IMG/VR virus record: IMGVR_UViG_3300034022_000685
Coordinates: 1-59,546 of that record
Strand: one strand, 5' to 3'
Length of the DNA: 59,546 nucleotides
Source of the DNA: a virus
This document shows positions 8,877-16,979 of this stretch, in pieces. The notes below the pieces were generated by a model that was not told the origin of the DNA, made no database searches, and saw only the letters and a program-made list of their open reading frames with translations. Position 1 is the first letter of the stretch, and each line of letters opens with the position of its first letter. The position numbers were made by a program, and so were the translations under genes.

Positions 8877-8884
8877 TATAAATA
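8877..8884 (-). promoter_or_regulatory. Putative late promoter (TATTTATA)
   Basis: An exact sense-strand TATTTATA, separated from the ATG at 8873 by only GGT. It lies within the 14-nt gap after the sigma-factor gene and starts the 8873-to-3454 virion sub-block. Confidence 0.62.
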
Positions 8885-8887
8885 GAT

Positions 8888-9586
8888 TTATTCTAAAAAC
8901 CCTATCATTATTCCACTATATAGTTTTTTAAACCTTTTAAGGGAAATACGGATTTCTTTGGTTGATAGTGAGGTCATCTCCCTCAATGAAAGTAGGATGA
9001 GGTTTTTGTTAAACTTATTACCATCACCAACCTGAAATATTTTATCAAAATTGCTGAAAATCTCAAGTAAGGCATAACCTAATTTTCGTTCATTTTCGGT
9101 TAAATCCTCGTTTTCAACAAATTCCTCTAATTCGTTGGTTAACTTAATGATAACATCTCTATAATCTAATTGAAACGCATCTATAGTGTAGGATAAATCT
9201 GGTCTATCTTCAATTGATGAGGATATGTCGTCATAAGAGACACTACGGTTTTGTTCCTTAGTGTCTTTTTGAATGGCACCCATAAGGTAGTTTTTACAAA
9301 TTGTACCAAAATACGAATATGCCTTATGGTTTTTAGTGTGGTCGAATTTACTAATTTTAGTAATAAGAAAAGACAAAGTGTCATTGTGAATTTCTTCAAA
9401 TTCCATATCTTTTCTGTAAAGTTTATAACGTCGAATAATTGATTCGACCATTATAATTAGGGGTTCACGTAAATATTCATTGAATATCTTATTTCTTTCT
9501 GTTTCATCAGTACTTTCTAAGTAATTGACTACCGCCTTCTCTTGATCCTCCCCAAAGTATATTTTTTGGGTTCTTGGTCTTGGCAT
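8888..9586 (-). CDS. gp55: Late-transcription RNA polymerase sigma factor, gp55-like
   Basis: Likely directs host RNA polymerase to phage late promoters. Residues 30-110 carry the sigma region-2 pattern of T4 gp55: a long helix with RNKIFNEYL and IIRRY, an acidic-aromatic stretch with FEEIHNDTL, then FDHTKNHKAYSYFGTICKNYLMGAIQKD (core binding and promoter melting). The C-terminus (about 175-232) holds a possible helix-turn-helix with LSTKEIRISLKRFKK. T4 gp55 is 185 aa; this one is 232 aa. It follows the glycosyltransferase genes with a TAATG overlap. Its natural partner is the TATTTATA motif found before virion genes throughout the window; that link is inference. Confidence 0.8.
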   Translation of the reverse strand: MPRPRTQKIYFGEDQEKAVVNYLESTDETERNKIFNEYLREPLIIMVESIIRRYKLYRKDMEFEEIHNDTLSFLITKISKFDHTKNHKAYSYFGTICKNYLMGAIQKDTKEQNRSVSYDDISSSIEDRPDLSYTIDAFQLDYRDVIIKLTNELEEFVENEDLTENERKLGYALLEIFSNFDKIFQVGDGNKFNKNLILLSLREMTSLSTKEIRISLKRFKKLYSGIMIGFLE

Positions 9587-10371
9587 TAAGCTTCCGCATA
9601 TTTAACATCTCGTTTATTTTTAAAGAAAAATTCCTTTTTAGCTGTTTCTAACCAAAATTTAACTTCGTTTTCTTCTAACTTTACAGATTCGTCATTTTTA
9701 TAAGCCCAGAATAGTGAATCTTCTCTAAAATTAACGTGTTGGTACCCAATTCTTGGGATTGACATAACTTTAACACCATTATGTGTTAATCTTAATAATA
9801 ATTCGTAGTTAAATGTCAATTTAATATTGTCTTTTAATCCTCCATTATCTTTAACGACTTGAGTTTTAAATAAACCACCACTAGTTTGATAATTTTGATA
9901 TTCCAATAGTGTTTCGTTGTCTAAAAATCCTTGTTTTTCAACAAAACCATATGCCCAAGTTGATTCATTGGTAAAACTTAAAAATTTACCGTCAACATTT
10001 ATATCTTTTACTATTGGTAGGAATACATCAACGTCACTATATTCTTTAATGTATTCATTTACAGATTTTAACCATATAGATTTAAATTCGTCATCTATTT
10101 CTAAAATTGTGAACCAAGTTGTCTCACATTTTTCTAAACCTAAGTTTATTTGTGAACAGAAATCTGTTTTACCTTTATTTTCAATTACGTTAACTTCGAT
10201 TTTATCTGATAATTGACCTAAGTCTTTTTTTACTGACGATGGACATACAACGGAAACCACAACATCGTTATGGAATGATTCCAAAGATGATAATGCGTTT
10301 ATTAACATTTCTCTATAGTCTCCGTCAATTCTATGAACGGGAATTAATACTGTGATATCTTTTTTATACAT
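9586..10371 (-). CDS. Glycosyltransferase, GT-A (family 2-like)
   Basis: Transfers a sugar from a nucleotide donor. The N-terminus (ITVLIPVHR) and the nucleotide-binding Rossmann-like repeat are those of family 2 enzymes, and EIDDE at residues 91-95 is the expected acidic, metal-binding DxD-type motif. The Gly-Gly-Leu-Phe stretch near 167 and NYELLLRL near 189 fit the acceptor half. It overlaps the next upstream GT-B gene by 8 nt and abuts the gp55 gene, so all are cotranscribed. The substrate is unknown; phage DNA bases or virion proteins are the usual targets of such phage enzymes. Confidence 0.82.
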   Translation of the reverse strand: MYKKDITVLIPVHRIDGDYREMLINALSSLESFHNDVVVSVVCPSSVKKDLGQLSDKIEVNVIENKGKTDFCSQINLGLEKCETTWFTILEIDDEFKSIWLKSVNEYIKEYSDVDVFLPIVKDINVDGKFLSFTNESTWAYGFVEKQGFLDNETLLEYQNYQTSGGLFKTQVVKDNGGLKDNIKLTFNYELLLRLTHNGVKVMSIPRIGYQHVNFREDSLFWAYKNDESVKLEENEVKFWLETAKKEFFFKNKRDVKYAEA

Positions 10372-11434
10372 TTTCTTCTACTTTTAATTTATCTAACGCT
10401 TTTTGTATTGTTTCAACTCTTTTATTTCTAAATGAATTGAAGATTGACAAAATATTATTTTTAGTTATTGATTCTTCATATGGTAATAAAGTTTCGGCCA
10501 TTTTTTGTTTAACCTCATCTTTTAATTCCACTCCCTCTAACCAGGCTAAAACATATGTTCCTAAAATTTCAACAATTTTATTTGAATCATATGTCCACAT
10601 ACCATTTTCATCTAACCAATCTGGTTCAACATTAGGAATTTTTCCAATAACTGGTATTCCACATTTTATTGATTCTAATGGGAACGTACCAAATGTTGAT
10701 TCATCATCAACCCAAACAGAAACCATACATTCGTTTATTGCTCCTGCAAATTCACTATATGATAATTGAACCATATCCTTAAATGTTATCCATCTAAGTT
10801 GTGGGAATTTTAAATAGAATTCGGAAATTATTCTTCTATGAATAACTCGATCTCTACAACTAATTGCAATAAAAGGTTTTAATGGTTTTTCAGAAGGTTT
10901 AAAGTGATCCCCAATAATTGGAGGTATAATGTGTACAATCGCCTCCGGAAAAAACTCTAAGATATATCTTTTAGATGCTTCTGTTGTAGTTATAGCTTTA
11001 TCAAAACCATAATCCGACCATCTACTACCAACTGGTAACGTATCAAATATGTAATCTTTCTGTTGCACTAACATAATTTTAACACATTTAATACTCGATA
11101 ATTGTTGAAGTACATTTGAATAATATTCAGGTACCACTAACACATCGTCGATTTTTATTTCAACCTTATCGTCTTTAATAGATACGACAGGTATATCGTT
11201 ATACTCACCCTCTAACCAATGAGATACTCCACCATATGTGTTATCCTCAACTAAAATTTTAGAAGTATAACCATTTTGGTTTAAGGTCAACGCCATATCG
11301 TAGATATGTTTTACCGCTGCCCTTGGATTATTTTTTGTATCGTATGTTAAAAAATATACGACGTTTTCATTTTTGTCTAACCTACCTAGGGCTGACTCTA
11401 GTTTTTCTATGTTTTCTTTATTCATCATCTTCAA
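10364..11434 (-). CDS. Glycosyltransferase, GT-B fold
   Basis: A 356-aa protein with the two-domain layout of GT4/GT1-type enzymes. The N-terminal domain begins VVYFLTYDTKNNPR, and the C-terminal donor domain contains FIAISCRDRVIHRR, then VSVWVDDESTFGTFPLESIKCGIPVIG, which is the donor-binding segment with the expected late acidic residue (PLESIKCG). Two further glycosyltransferases lie in the same block. The start could also be one of two Met codons 6-9 nt downstream. The donor and acceptor cannot be read from the sequence. Confidence 0.78.
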   Translation of the reverse strand: MKMMNKENIEKLESALGRLDKNENVVYFLTYDTKNNPRAAVKHIYDMALTLNQNGYTSKILVEDNTYGGVSHWLEGEYNDIPVVSIKDDKVEIKIDDVLVVPEYYSNVLQQLSSIKCVKIMLVQQKDYIFDTLPVGSRWSDYGFDKAITTTEASKRYILEFFPEAIVHIIPPIIGDHFKPSEKPLKPFIAISCRDRVIHRRIISEFYLKFPQLRWITFKDMVQLSYSEFAGAINECMVSVWVDDESTFGTFPLESIKCGIPVIGKIPNVEPDWLDENGMWTYDSNKIVEILGTYVLAWLEGVELKDEVKQKMAETLLPYEESITKNNILSIFNSFRNKRVETIQKALDKLKVEENV

Positions 11435-11696
11435 TTAATATTCCGTATTTTATTAGTGTGTTAAATGCAATCTTTAATGATACATTTACATTATTAGAGG
11501 CAAAGACCCCCATTTCTTCATCAACATCTTCATAATCATTTAAAACTCTATCTAAACACATTTTAATGATTTCATATTTAAAGATGTTAATTTCTAAGGT
11601 TTCGCCTTCATCATCTTTTATTGTATTTCCGGTTCTACATTTTTCGGTGATTCCGTCAATGTCAATGTAGTAGGATTTTCCAAAGAGTTCGACCAT
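11418..11696 (-). CDS. Hypothetical protein, overlaps the HAD-like gene
   Basis: A 92-aa acidic protein of unknown function. Its first 26 codons overlap the 3' end of the HAD-like gene in another frame by 79 nt, a long overlap for this window. No other Met lies before residue 46, so the overlap seems real unless a non-ATG start is used. It has no recognisable motif. It also overlaps the GT-B gene downstream, so it belongs to the same operon. Confidence 0.55.
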   Translation of the reverse strand: MVELFGKSYYIDIDGITEKCRTGNTIKDDEGETLEINIFKYEIIKMCLDRVLNDYEDVDEEMGVFASNNVNVSLKIAFNTLIKYGILIEDDE

Positions 11697-12268
11697 AATT
11701 CTTTTATTTCTGTTAATTTAGTTATTTCTTTTTCATTTGTAAAGTGTTCATTATAAGTGGTTTGAAATTTAATAACACTCTTCCCTTCAGGTTTTAAATC
11801 GATAATTTTCTTATTATCTGTAACCCACATATCACATTTCTCCCATTCATTTTCAATATCATTAGATTTTATGAATTTAATGTTATTACCTAAGAAACCA
11901 TTTTTTGAAAGAAAGAATAATGTTGCAGGTTTTGATTTACCAACTTCATCAACACCAATCACTGTGATGTTATGTTGTGGATTATCAAAAATAATTTTAT
12001 TTAAATCTGAGATTGAGGTTGGGTAACTGATGCCCGCGTGACCAAAAATTTCAATGGGATATTCTATGTAAGTGAAAAACTCAAACTCTTCCAATGATTG
12101 AAATTTGTATGAGTTAAGTAAGTTGTCGTTTTGGATTGGATATACGATATTGTATTCGAAATCATTTTCATTTTCGAATTCAGATTGTAAAAACGCATCT
12201 TTGTAGTGGTAGTTAAATTTTTGAATGAGGTTTCTTAAAACTCCATCTATGCTAATGTATATTTCCAT
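11618..12268 (-). CDS. HAD-like protein with altered catalytic motif
   Basis: About 216 aa. The N-terminus MEIYISIDGVLRN has the shape of HAD phosphatase motif I (DxDGVL), but the first, nucleophilic Asp is replaced by Ser (SIDGVL). Further on, TLFFLSKNG looks like motif II and CDMWVTDN like motif IV, as in phage nucleotidase-like HAD proteins. I chose the Met at 12268, not 12316: the 16 extra codons would lie across a strong hairpin terminator and look non-coding. The overall HAD fold is likely; activity is doubtful because of the missing nucleophile. It lies between PhoH and the glycosyltransferase genes. Confidence 0.6.
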   Translation of the reverse strand: MEIYISIDGVLRNLIQKFNYHYKDAFLQSEFENENDFEYNIVYPIQNDNLLNSYKFQSLEEFEFFTYIEYPIEIFGHAGISYPTSISDLNKIIFDNPQHNITVIGVDEVGKSKPATLFFLSKNGFLGNNIKFIKSNDIENEWEKCDMWVTDNKKIIDLKPEGKSVIKFQTTYNEHFTNEKEITKLTEIKELWSNSLENPTTLTLTESPKNVEPEIQ

Positions 12269-12272
12269 ATGG

Positions 12273-12319
12273 AAAAAGATAATGCGAATAAGGTTATAAG
12301 TAAACCCTATTCGCATTAT
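12273..12319 (-). terminator. Rho-independent terminator after phoH
   Basis: Two 15-nt arms (12279-12293 and 12305-12319) pair at 14 of 15 positions around an 11-nt loop. On the minus strand a run of five T residues follows (complement of 12273-12277). It ends transcription coming from phoH and lies just before the HAD-like start, so some read-through or a separate promoter must feed the genes beyond it. Confidence 0.82.
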
Positions 12320-12349
12320 TATATGGAGTCAAATTGTAATATTTTACAA

Positions 12350-13078
12350 TTAATCGTATCTATTTAAAATTTCTCCAATGATTGGATTTCTAACTATATC
12401 TTCCATACCAAATTCAAAAATTCCAATTCCATTTAAATCTTGTAATCTTTTTTTAGCGTCATATAAACCTGACTTAGTTTTGTCTCTAAATTTATCTGAT
12501 TGTTCAAGGTCACCAGATAAGAAAAATTTAGAACTAAATCCAATACGAGTAAGTAATAATTTAATCTGTGAGGGACTTGCGTTTTGAGCTTCTTCAAAAA
12601 CAAGTATGGTATTATCCACGTTCCAACCTCTCATATACGCTAAAGCGGCAACTTCAATATAACCCTCATCTTTTAAACGTTCTCTTGCTTCTTTACCTAT
12701 AATTTTATTTAATAGATAATATGACGGGTAAATGTATGGGTCTAATTTTTCTTCTAATCCACCTGGTAATGAACCCAATTTTTCTTCAGCTTCAACCGCT
12801 GGTCTAACTATGATGATTTTTTCATATTTGTTAGAATCGTCGTGTAATAAATCTATTGCCCTTTTCATTGCAATATATGACTTACCAACACCCGCAGGTC
12901 CAAAACATAATGTTATTTGGTTTTCACCAAGAATATTCCAATAAATTTCTTGGTTTTTGGTTAAAAATTTCTCCTTTGGCTTCTTTATTATCTGTCTGAT
13001 TCTTTCCTTATGTGATGTTTTTCTTTCTTCCACTAATACAGGTGGTTGGGGTTTACTAGATCTAGGTTTTACTGCCAA
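12350..13078 (-). CDS. phoH: PhoH-like P-loop ATPase
   Basis: A 242-aa PhoH family protein. It has Walker A GPAGVGKS at residues 60-67, the IVRPAVEAEEKLGSLPGG stretch typical of PhoH, a Walker B segment ending LVFEEAQNAS near 160, and the SGDLEQ sensor motif near 195. PhoH-like ATPases are common in marine and other large phages; a link to RNA metabolism is often proposed, but the role in infection is unknown. It has a late-type motif 32 nt upstream and a terminator immediately downstream. Confidence 0.9.
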   Translation of the reverse strand: MAVKPRSSKPQPPVLVEERKTSHKERIRQIIKKPKEKFLTKNQEIYWNILGENQITLCFGPAGVGKSYIAMKRAIDLLHDDSNKYEKIIIVRPAVEAEEKLGSLPGGLEEKLDPYIYPSYYLLNKIIGKEARERLKDEGYIEVAALAYMRGWNVDNTILVFEEAQNASPSQIKLLLTRIGFSSKFFLSGDLEQSDKFRDKTKSGLYDAKKRLQDLNGIGIFEFGMEDIVRNPIIGEILNRYD

Positions 13079-13110
13079 AATATTTTGTTTTTAAATTCTA
13101 ATTTATTATT

Positions 13111-13118
13111 AATAAATA
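13111..13118 (-). promoter_or_regulatory. Putative late promoter variant (TATTTATT)
   Basis: A sense-strand TATTTATT, preceded by the GA often seen before the motif, 32 nt before the phoH start at 13078, in the gap between dUTPase and phoH. Confidence 0.45.
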
Positions 13119-13122
13119 TCAC

Positions 13123-13713
13123 CTATTTCCCCGTACTACCAAATCCACCCTCACCTCTATCGGTTTCGGAAAGACTGTCAGAATTGACAAAATTAATCTT
13201 TGGGTAAGGTAAAATAATGATTTGAGCTCCTCTTTCACCTATTTCATAAATAACTGACGAATCTCCCTGTGTTTTTTTGAATGTTGCTTGAAGTTCACCT
13301 CTATAACCACTATCAATTACCCCCACTGAGTTTGTTAATAATAGGTCCGTTTTACGAACCGATGATCTTGGGAAAACTAACCCAACAAACCCAACAGGAA
13401 TCTCTAATGCAATACCAAATCCATAAGAAATGTCTTCGGTTGTGTTTTTAATAACTTCGGTTATTGTTAAGTCCATTCCCGCATCACCAGACTTAGAATA
13501 TGTTGGAATGATTGCGTTCGGGTTTAATTTTTTAATTTTAACATCGGTGGTAAATCCTGCCGCGGCGTAATTGTCTTGTACGTCTGTTGTTAATTGTTTT
13601 AGTAGTGAATCTAATTCACCAATAAAAGATAGGTCTTCTCCATCCTCATCGGACATTTCTTTTTCTAAATCCTTTAATTTACTTATGTAATCTTCTAAAT
13701 CTCCCTTTTCCAT
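13123..13713 (-). CDS. dut: dUTP pyrophosphatase (dUTPase)
   Basis: Hydrolyses dUTP to dUMP, keeping uracil out of DNA and supplying thymidylate synthesis. All five motifs of the trimeric enzyme are present (numbered from the upstream Met at 13743): GDAGMDL 86-92, PRSSV 125-129, GVIDSGYRGE 141-150, RGAQIIILP 171-179 and the P-loop-like RGEGGFGSTGK at the C-terminus. A charged 50-residue N-terminal extension precedes the catalytic core, which is unusual. I chose the Met at 13713 because it overlaps the upstream stop as TAATG, the coupling seen repeatedly in this block; the Met at 13743 would give 206 aa. Confidence 0.93.
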   Translation of the reverse strand: MEKGDLEDYISKLKDLEKEMSDEDGEDLSFIGELDSLLKQLTTDVQDNYAAAGFTTDVKIKKLNPNAIIPTYSKSGDAGMDLTITEVIKNTTEDISYGFGIALEIPVGFVGLVFPRSSVRKTDLLLTNSVGVIDSGYRGELQATFKKTQGDSSVIYEIGERGAQIIILPYPKINFVNSDSLSETDRGEGGFGSTGK

Positions 13714-13931
13714 TATGAATTGGTTTTCTTTTCTATTATCCATTTATCTAATGCCTTAATTCTTTTTTTAAGGTCATCATCTTGAGGTCTTAAACAAATT
13801 TCTACAAATAAATCTGTTATTCTTGTTAACTCTTCAACAGTAACCAAAACACCTACTGATGTAATGTACTCTAGCGCCATTTTACTTTGTGATTGACGCA
13901 TAATTTGTATTTCTCTACTATAGAATTCCAT
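13713..13931 (-). CDS. Small hypothetical protein
   Basis: A 72-aa helical protein without a recognised motif. It overlaps the dUTPase start as TAATG and follows the 76-aa gene by 26 nt. The balanced charge and Leu/Ile spacing suggest a compact helical fold. No function is assigned. Confidence 0.62.
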   Translation of the reverse strand: MEFYSREIQIMRQSQSKMALEYITSVGVLVTVEELTRITDLFVEICLRPQDDDLKKRIKALDKWIIEKKTNS

Positions 13932-13957
13932 AATTCAGTTGGTGTTTTGGTTTAATA

Positions 13958-14188
13958 TTATTTGTAGTATTCTGGTGTGTTTTTATTATCGATTACACAT
14001 TCGATTGCCATTTTGGCTACGGAAATACTTTCACTTGAGCGAGTATCACCTGATCTGTACTTAGATGCCACAATTGTTGCTTCTTCTACTGATTCAGCTT
14101 CGATAATGTACTTGTACTTCTTAACACGAGCGTTTCCTTCTCTGTCCATTTGTTCGGTTTCATAACCGATAGTTACTAGATAATGCAT
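13958..14188 (-). CDS. Small hypothetical protein, DUF4494-like
   Basis: A 76-aa protein with a beta-rich N-terminal half (YLVTIGYETEQ, then VKKYKYIIEAES) followed by an EEAT helix and a second strand. The shape recalls DUF4494, a small domain mostly seen in Bacteroidetes, which would fit the host inferred here; the match is weak and from memory. It is transcribed with the downstream 72-aa and dUTPase genes. Confidence 0.6.
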   Translation of the reverse strand: MHYLVTIGYETEQMDREGNARVKKYKYIIEAESVEEATIVASKYRSGDTRSSESISVAKMAIECVIDNKNTPEYYK

Positions 14189-14200
14189 AGTTGTTTTTAT

Positions 14201-15430
14201 TTACTTGTTTATAATTGATTTAAAAAATTGAACTCTATCTTTCGATACATTCTTTAATGAATATTTGTCTTTAACTGTTTCATAAAGTTTATTACCTAAA
14301 TCCTCAATCATATTTGGATTGTCAATAAGTTTCTTCATATATTTCGCCCATAATTTATGATTCTTAGATGGAGGTATTACTAACGCATTTCCTTTACTGT
14401 TGAATTCACTTGAGCCACTATCAATTGCCGATATTAAATCTAACGTGTAAGGTTTAACATCACTTGCAATTAACGCTTTCTTATGGAATCCTGCTTCAAT
14501 TACTTTTAACTGTGATTTATTTGAATTAAATTCAGTGTCAACTAACGGAGCTAAAGATACATCAAAAGAATTATAGTTGTTAGCATATTTGTTAATTTCT
14601 TGTGTCCATTTTCTAATGTATGGTTTATTCGAATCATCATATGGAATATCGGAAAATTTTAATAAATAATTTCTATATTCTTCATCAATAGCTTTATATT
14701 TTTCAGTAAAAATACTTTCATAACGGAACCATATTGTTTCGTAGGGTAATATGTTACGTTTTTTAGATTGACCATCTGGAGTCATTTCTGTAACGGTACC
14801 TCTTAAATCAAAACCACATAATACGAATTGTGATTTGTCTTTAAATGAACTATGAATAGATGCGATGCCTGATGACATTAATTCGATGTCGTGTAGATGA
14901 GATGACCCACCTAACCATCCAAAACGAACTTTATCTGATTTAGTTGGGTTGGATTGAAACTGAGGTTCATCTGGATTTACTGCGTTAGGAAATATTTCAA
15001 CATTCTTTACACCAAGTCTATTTTTAATAGTTTGTGCAAATATTGGAGTTGTTGTGGTTACGTAATCAGCTAATTTTAAAAGTTCTACTTTTTTCTCAGC
15101 GATTTTTTGTCCTTTAATTTGATGATACATTGGATGTCTTTGATCTACAGCCCACAAGTCATCAATGTCAACAACAACCTTAATCCCTTTTGATTTTAAC
15201 CAGTTGATTCTCTTTACGTTATCTTCGTGAGGTAATTGATGGATGAAACTATGTAGAACAACTACATCATAATTTAGAAACGCTTCATCGTTATTTTCAA
15301 CATTAAACGCGATATCCACGTGAAGATCATCAGAATGATTTTCCGCTAGATATTTGTATGGGTCTAATATTCTAAATTTCCCAACACCGTGTTGGTCAGA
15401 TGGGATTGCTAAGATTCTTATTTTTGACAT
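14201..15430 (-). CDS. Glycosyltransferase, GT-B fold (family 4-like)
   Basis: A 409-aa enzyme. It starts with a Rossmann strand and a 'GVGKFRILDPYKYL' segment of phage GT-B proteins, contains KVVVDIDDLWAVD near 110 and then FPNAVNP and VRFGWLGGSSHLHD, the usual opening of the donor-binding domain. Late in the protein LKVIEAGFHKKALIASDV is the donor-site helix with its conserved Glu (KVIEAG). It is the third glycosyltransferase in 6 kb. The target is not evident. Confidence 0.82.
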   Translation of the reverse strand: MSKIRILAIPSDQHGVGKFRILDPYKYLAENHSDDLHVDIAFNVENNDEAFLNYDVVVLHSFIHQLPHEDNVKRINWLKSKGIKVVVDIDDLWAVDQRHPMYHQIKGQKIAEKKVELLKLADYVTTTTPIFAQTIKNRLGVKNVEIFPNAVNPDEPQFQSNPTKSDKVRFGWLGGSSHLHDIELMSSGIASIHSSFKDKSQFVLCGFDLRGTVTEMTPDGQSKKRNILPYETIWFRYESIFTEKYKAIDEEYRNYLLKFSDIPYDDSNKPYIRKWTQEINKYANNYNSFDVSLAPLVDTEFNSNKSQLKVIEAGFHKKALIASDVKPYTLDLISAIDSGSSEFNSKGNALVIPPSKNHKLWAKYMKKLIDNPNMIEDLGNKLYETVKDKYSLKNVSKDRVQFFKSIINK

Positions 15431-15484
15431 TTACATTAAGTTATATGTCTAAATAATAAACAAAAAAATCGATAAAACAAAACG

Positions 15485-16051
15485 TTACTTCGCTTTATTT
15501 ACTCCAGTAATTTTACCTTTGAAGATTGAATCACCTACTTTGAGTACTAGGTTTTCATTAATTGATGAGGTTGTAGAAGCGGTTAGGATTTGATTTAGTT
15601 TCTCATCCATAACCTTACGAACCGTGTTTTCGATAAGAACCGCAATCGCGTTCATATCTATATTGTTATTGACAATAGTTTGTTTTGGTTGAGCAGACGG
15701 TCTAGTTGATACACCTTCTTGTTCCATTAATCTTTTAGCCCCTTTGATAAAATCCATATCTAAGGTATCATTTAAAGATATTTGAGATATTGGATTTTCA
15801 ATCATTGCTCGTTTAATTGCATCAGGTAGTTTTGAGTTGTTAATTTTATCGATAGATGGAGAACCTTGAGCTTCTCTTTTTGCTGGAGAAATATTTTGAT
15901 TTTTCATAAGCTCTTCTGGGTCAGATAATAACATAGCTTCATTTATGTGACCTCTTTCAAAATTTCCACCGTCCACTTTATTCATCACTTTCTTAGCGTT
16001 TACTAATCTTGACATTAAATCGTTTTGTGATATTACTCCTTGACCTGACAT
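15485..16051 (-). CDS. Candidate prohead core or capsid-associated protein
   Basis: A 188-aa protein of unknown function. Residues 35-40 read HINE|AM, matching the prohead-protease site seen in the capsid protein (LINE|AA). The middle is disordered-looking, residues 130-165 form a probable coiled coil (IAVLIENTVRKVMDEKLNQIL), and a small beta segment ends the protein. This layout suits a scaffold or packaged protein cut during head maturation. A 54-nt gap without a gene separates it from the downstream glycosyltransferase gene. The assignment is inference. Confidence 0.55.
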   Translation of the reverse strand: MSGQGVISQNDLMSRLVNAKKVMNKVDGGNFERGHINEAMLLSDPEELMKNQNISPAKREAQGSPSIDKINNSKLPDAIKRAMIENPISQISLNDTLDMDFIKGAKRLMEQEGVSTRPSAQPKQTIVNNNIDMNAIAVLIENTVRKVMDEKLNQILTASTTSSINENLVLKVGDSIFKGKITGVNKAK

Positions 16052-16084
16052 AATAATAAGTATTTTATATAATGATAATTAAAA

Positions 16085-16978
16085 TTACCCGAACATTAAA
16101 GTTTTAATTCTTTTTATTGATTCTTGTAAATCTGTTGTGTCTTCCACATCGTTGTTTACTTCATCTGAAACTTTAATATTGTTTTTAGATAATAAATTTG
16201 ATAAATCTGATTTAGAAGACATTTCAAATCTTCTTCTTGTACCTTCACCAGCGTTAACGTTTTTACCAATTTGTTTTTGAGAATCAATCCACTCTTTCTC
16301 TTTCATTTTATATAACTCAGTGCTAGCATTTTCAAAATCTTGGGTGGTAACAACTTTCTCACCATTAACATCTTTAGCATTACCCTGTAGTTTATTGAAA
16401 ACTTCACCTGAAAAATCTTTAGGTTGTTCTTGAGGTACTGCAGATGGTTTTTCATCTGTCTTAGGTTGTGGTAATGGTTCCTTAGATGGTTTAACTGTTG
16501 GTTTGGGTTGTGGGGTTGCCGATGGAGGTGGAGTTTCTTGTTTTTTAACTTCAGGAGTTTCAGTCCAATTTGTTGTAACATAAGTTGTAATCATTGGACC
16601 TTTGTCCGATTCTGCACCTTGTTTGTAACCAGGTCTTGTAACGTCAAAAGTCTCGTCTTGTTGAATTTTTAAATTACTCATTCTATCAACACGATACGTT
16701 CTCCAATTTGTTTTACTATAACCTTTTTTTGATACTGAAGGTGGTTGAACATAAGCTCTAATAATAACATTCCCACCCTTACTTAATCCCATTGCAACCG
16801 CCTCAGCTCTTACCCTAACACCAGACTTAACACTATCCTTACCTGGTTCTTTTGGTCCCGTATAATAAAATGTAATAGGATTCCTATTGGTAATAGCACT
16901 TACCAAGGTATTTGATTTTTTACCCTTTGGAACCTCTTGTTCTCCTATAATTTTAGAGAATATTTTATTTAACTCCAT
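16085..16978 (-). CDS. WYL-like domain protein with capsid-type leader
   Basis: A 297-aa protein in three parts. Residues 1-13 (MELNKIFSKIIGE) form a short helix ending in a possible protease site IGE|QEVP. Residues 25-105 resemble a WYL domain: an ITFYYTG strand, RVRAEAVAMGLSKGGNVIIRAY, then a WRTYRVDRMSNLKI ending. A Pro-, Lys- and Thr-rich linker (about 145-190) leads to a helical C-terminus that ends RIKTLMFG. WYL domains usually bind ligands or nucleic acid in regulators and defence proteins; here there is no DNA-binding domain beside it. Its place among head-type genes suggests a packaged protein. Confidence 0.6.
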   Translation of the reverse strand: MELNKIFSKIIGEQEVPKGKKSNTLVSAITNRNPITFYYTGPKEPGKDSVKSGVRVRAEAVAMGLSKGGNVIIRAYVQPPSVSKKGYSKTNWRTYRVDRMSNLKIQQDETFDVTRPGYKQGAESDKGPMITTYVTTNWTETPEVKKQETPPPSATPQPKPTVKPSKEPLPQPKTDEKPSAVPQEQPKDFSGEVFNKLQGNAKDVNGEKVVTTQDFENASTELYKMKEKEWIDSQKQIGKNVNAGEGTRRRFEMSSKSDLSNLLSKNNIKVSDEVNNDVEDTTDLQESIKRIKTLMFG

Positions 16979-16979
16979 A

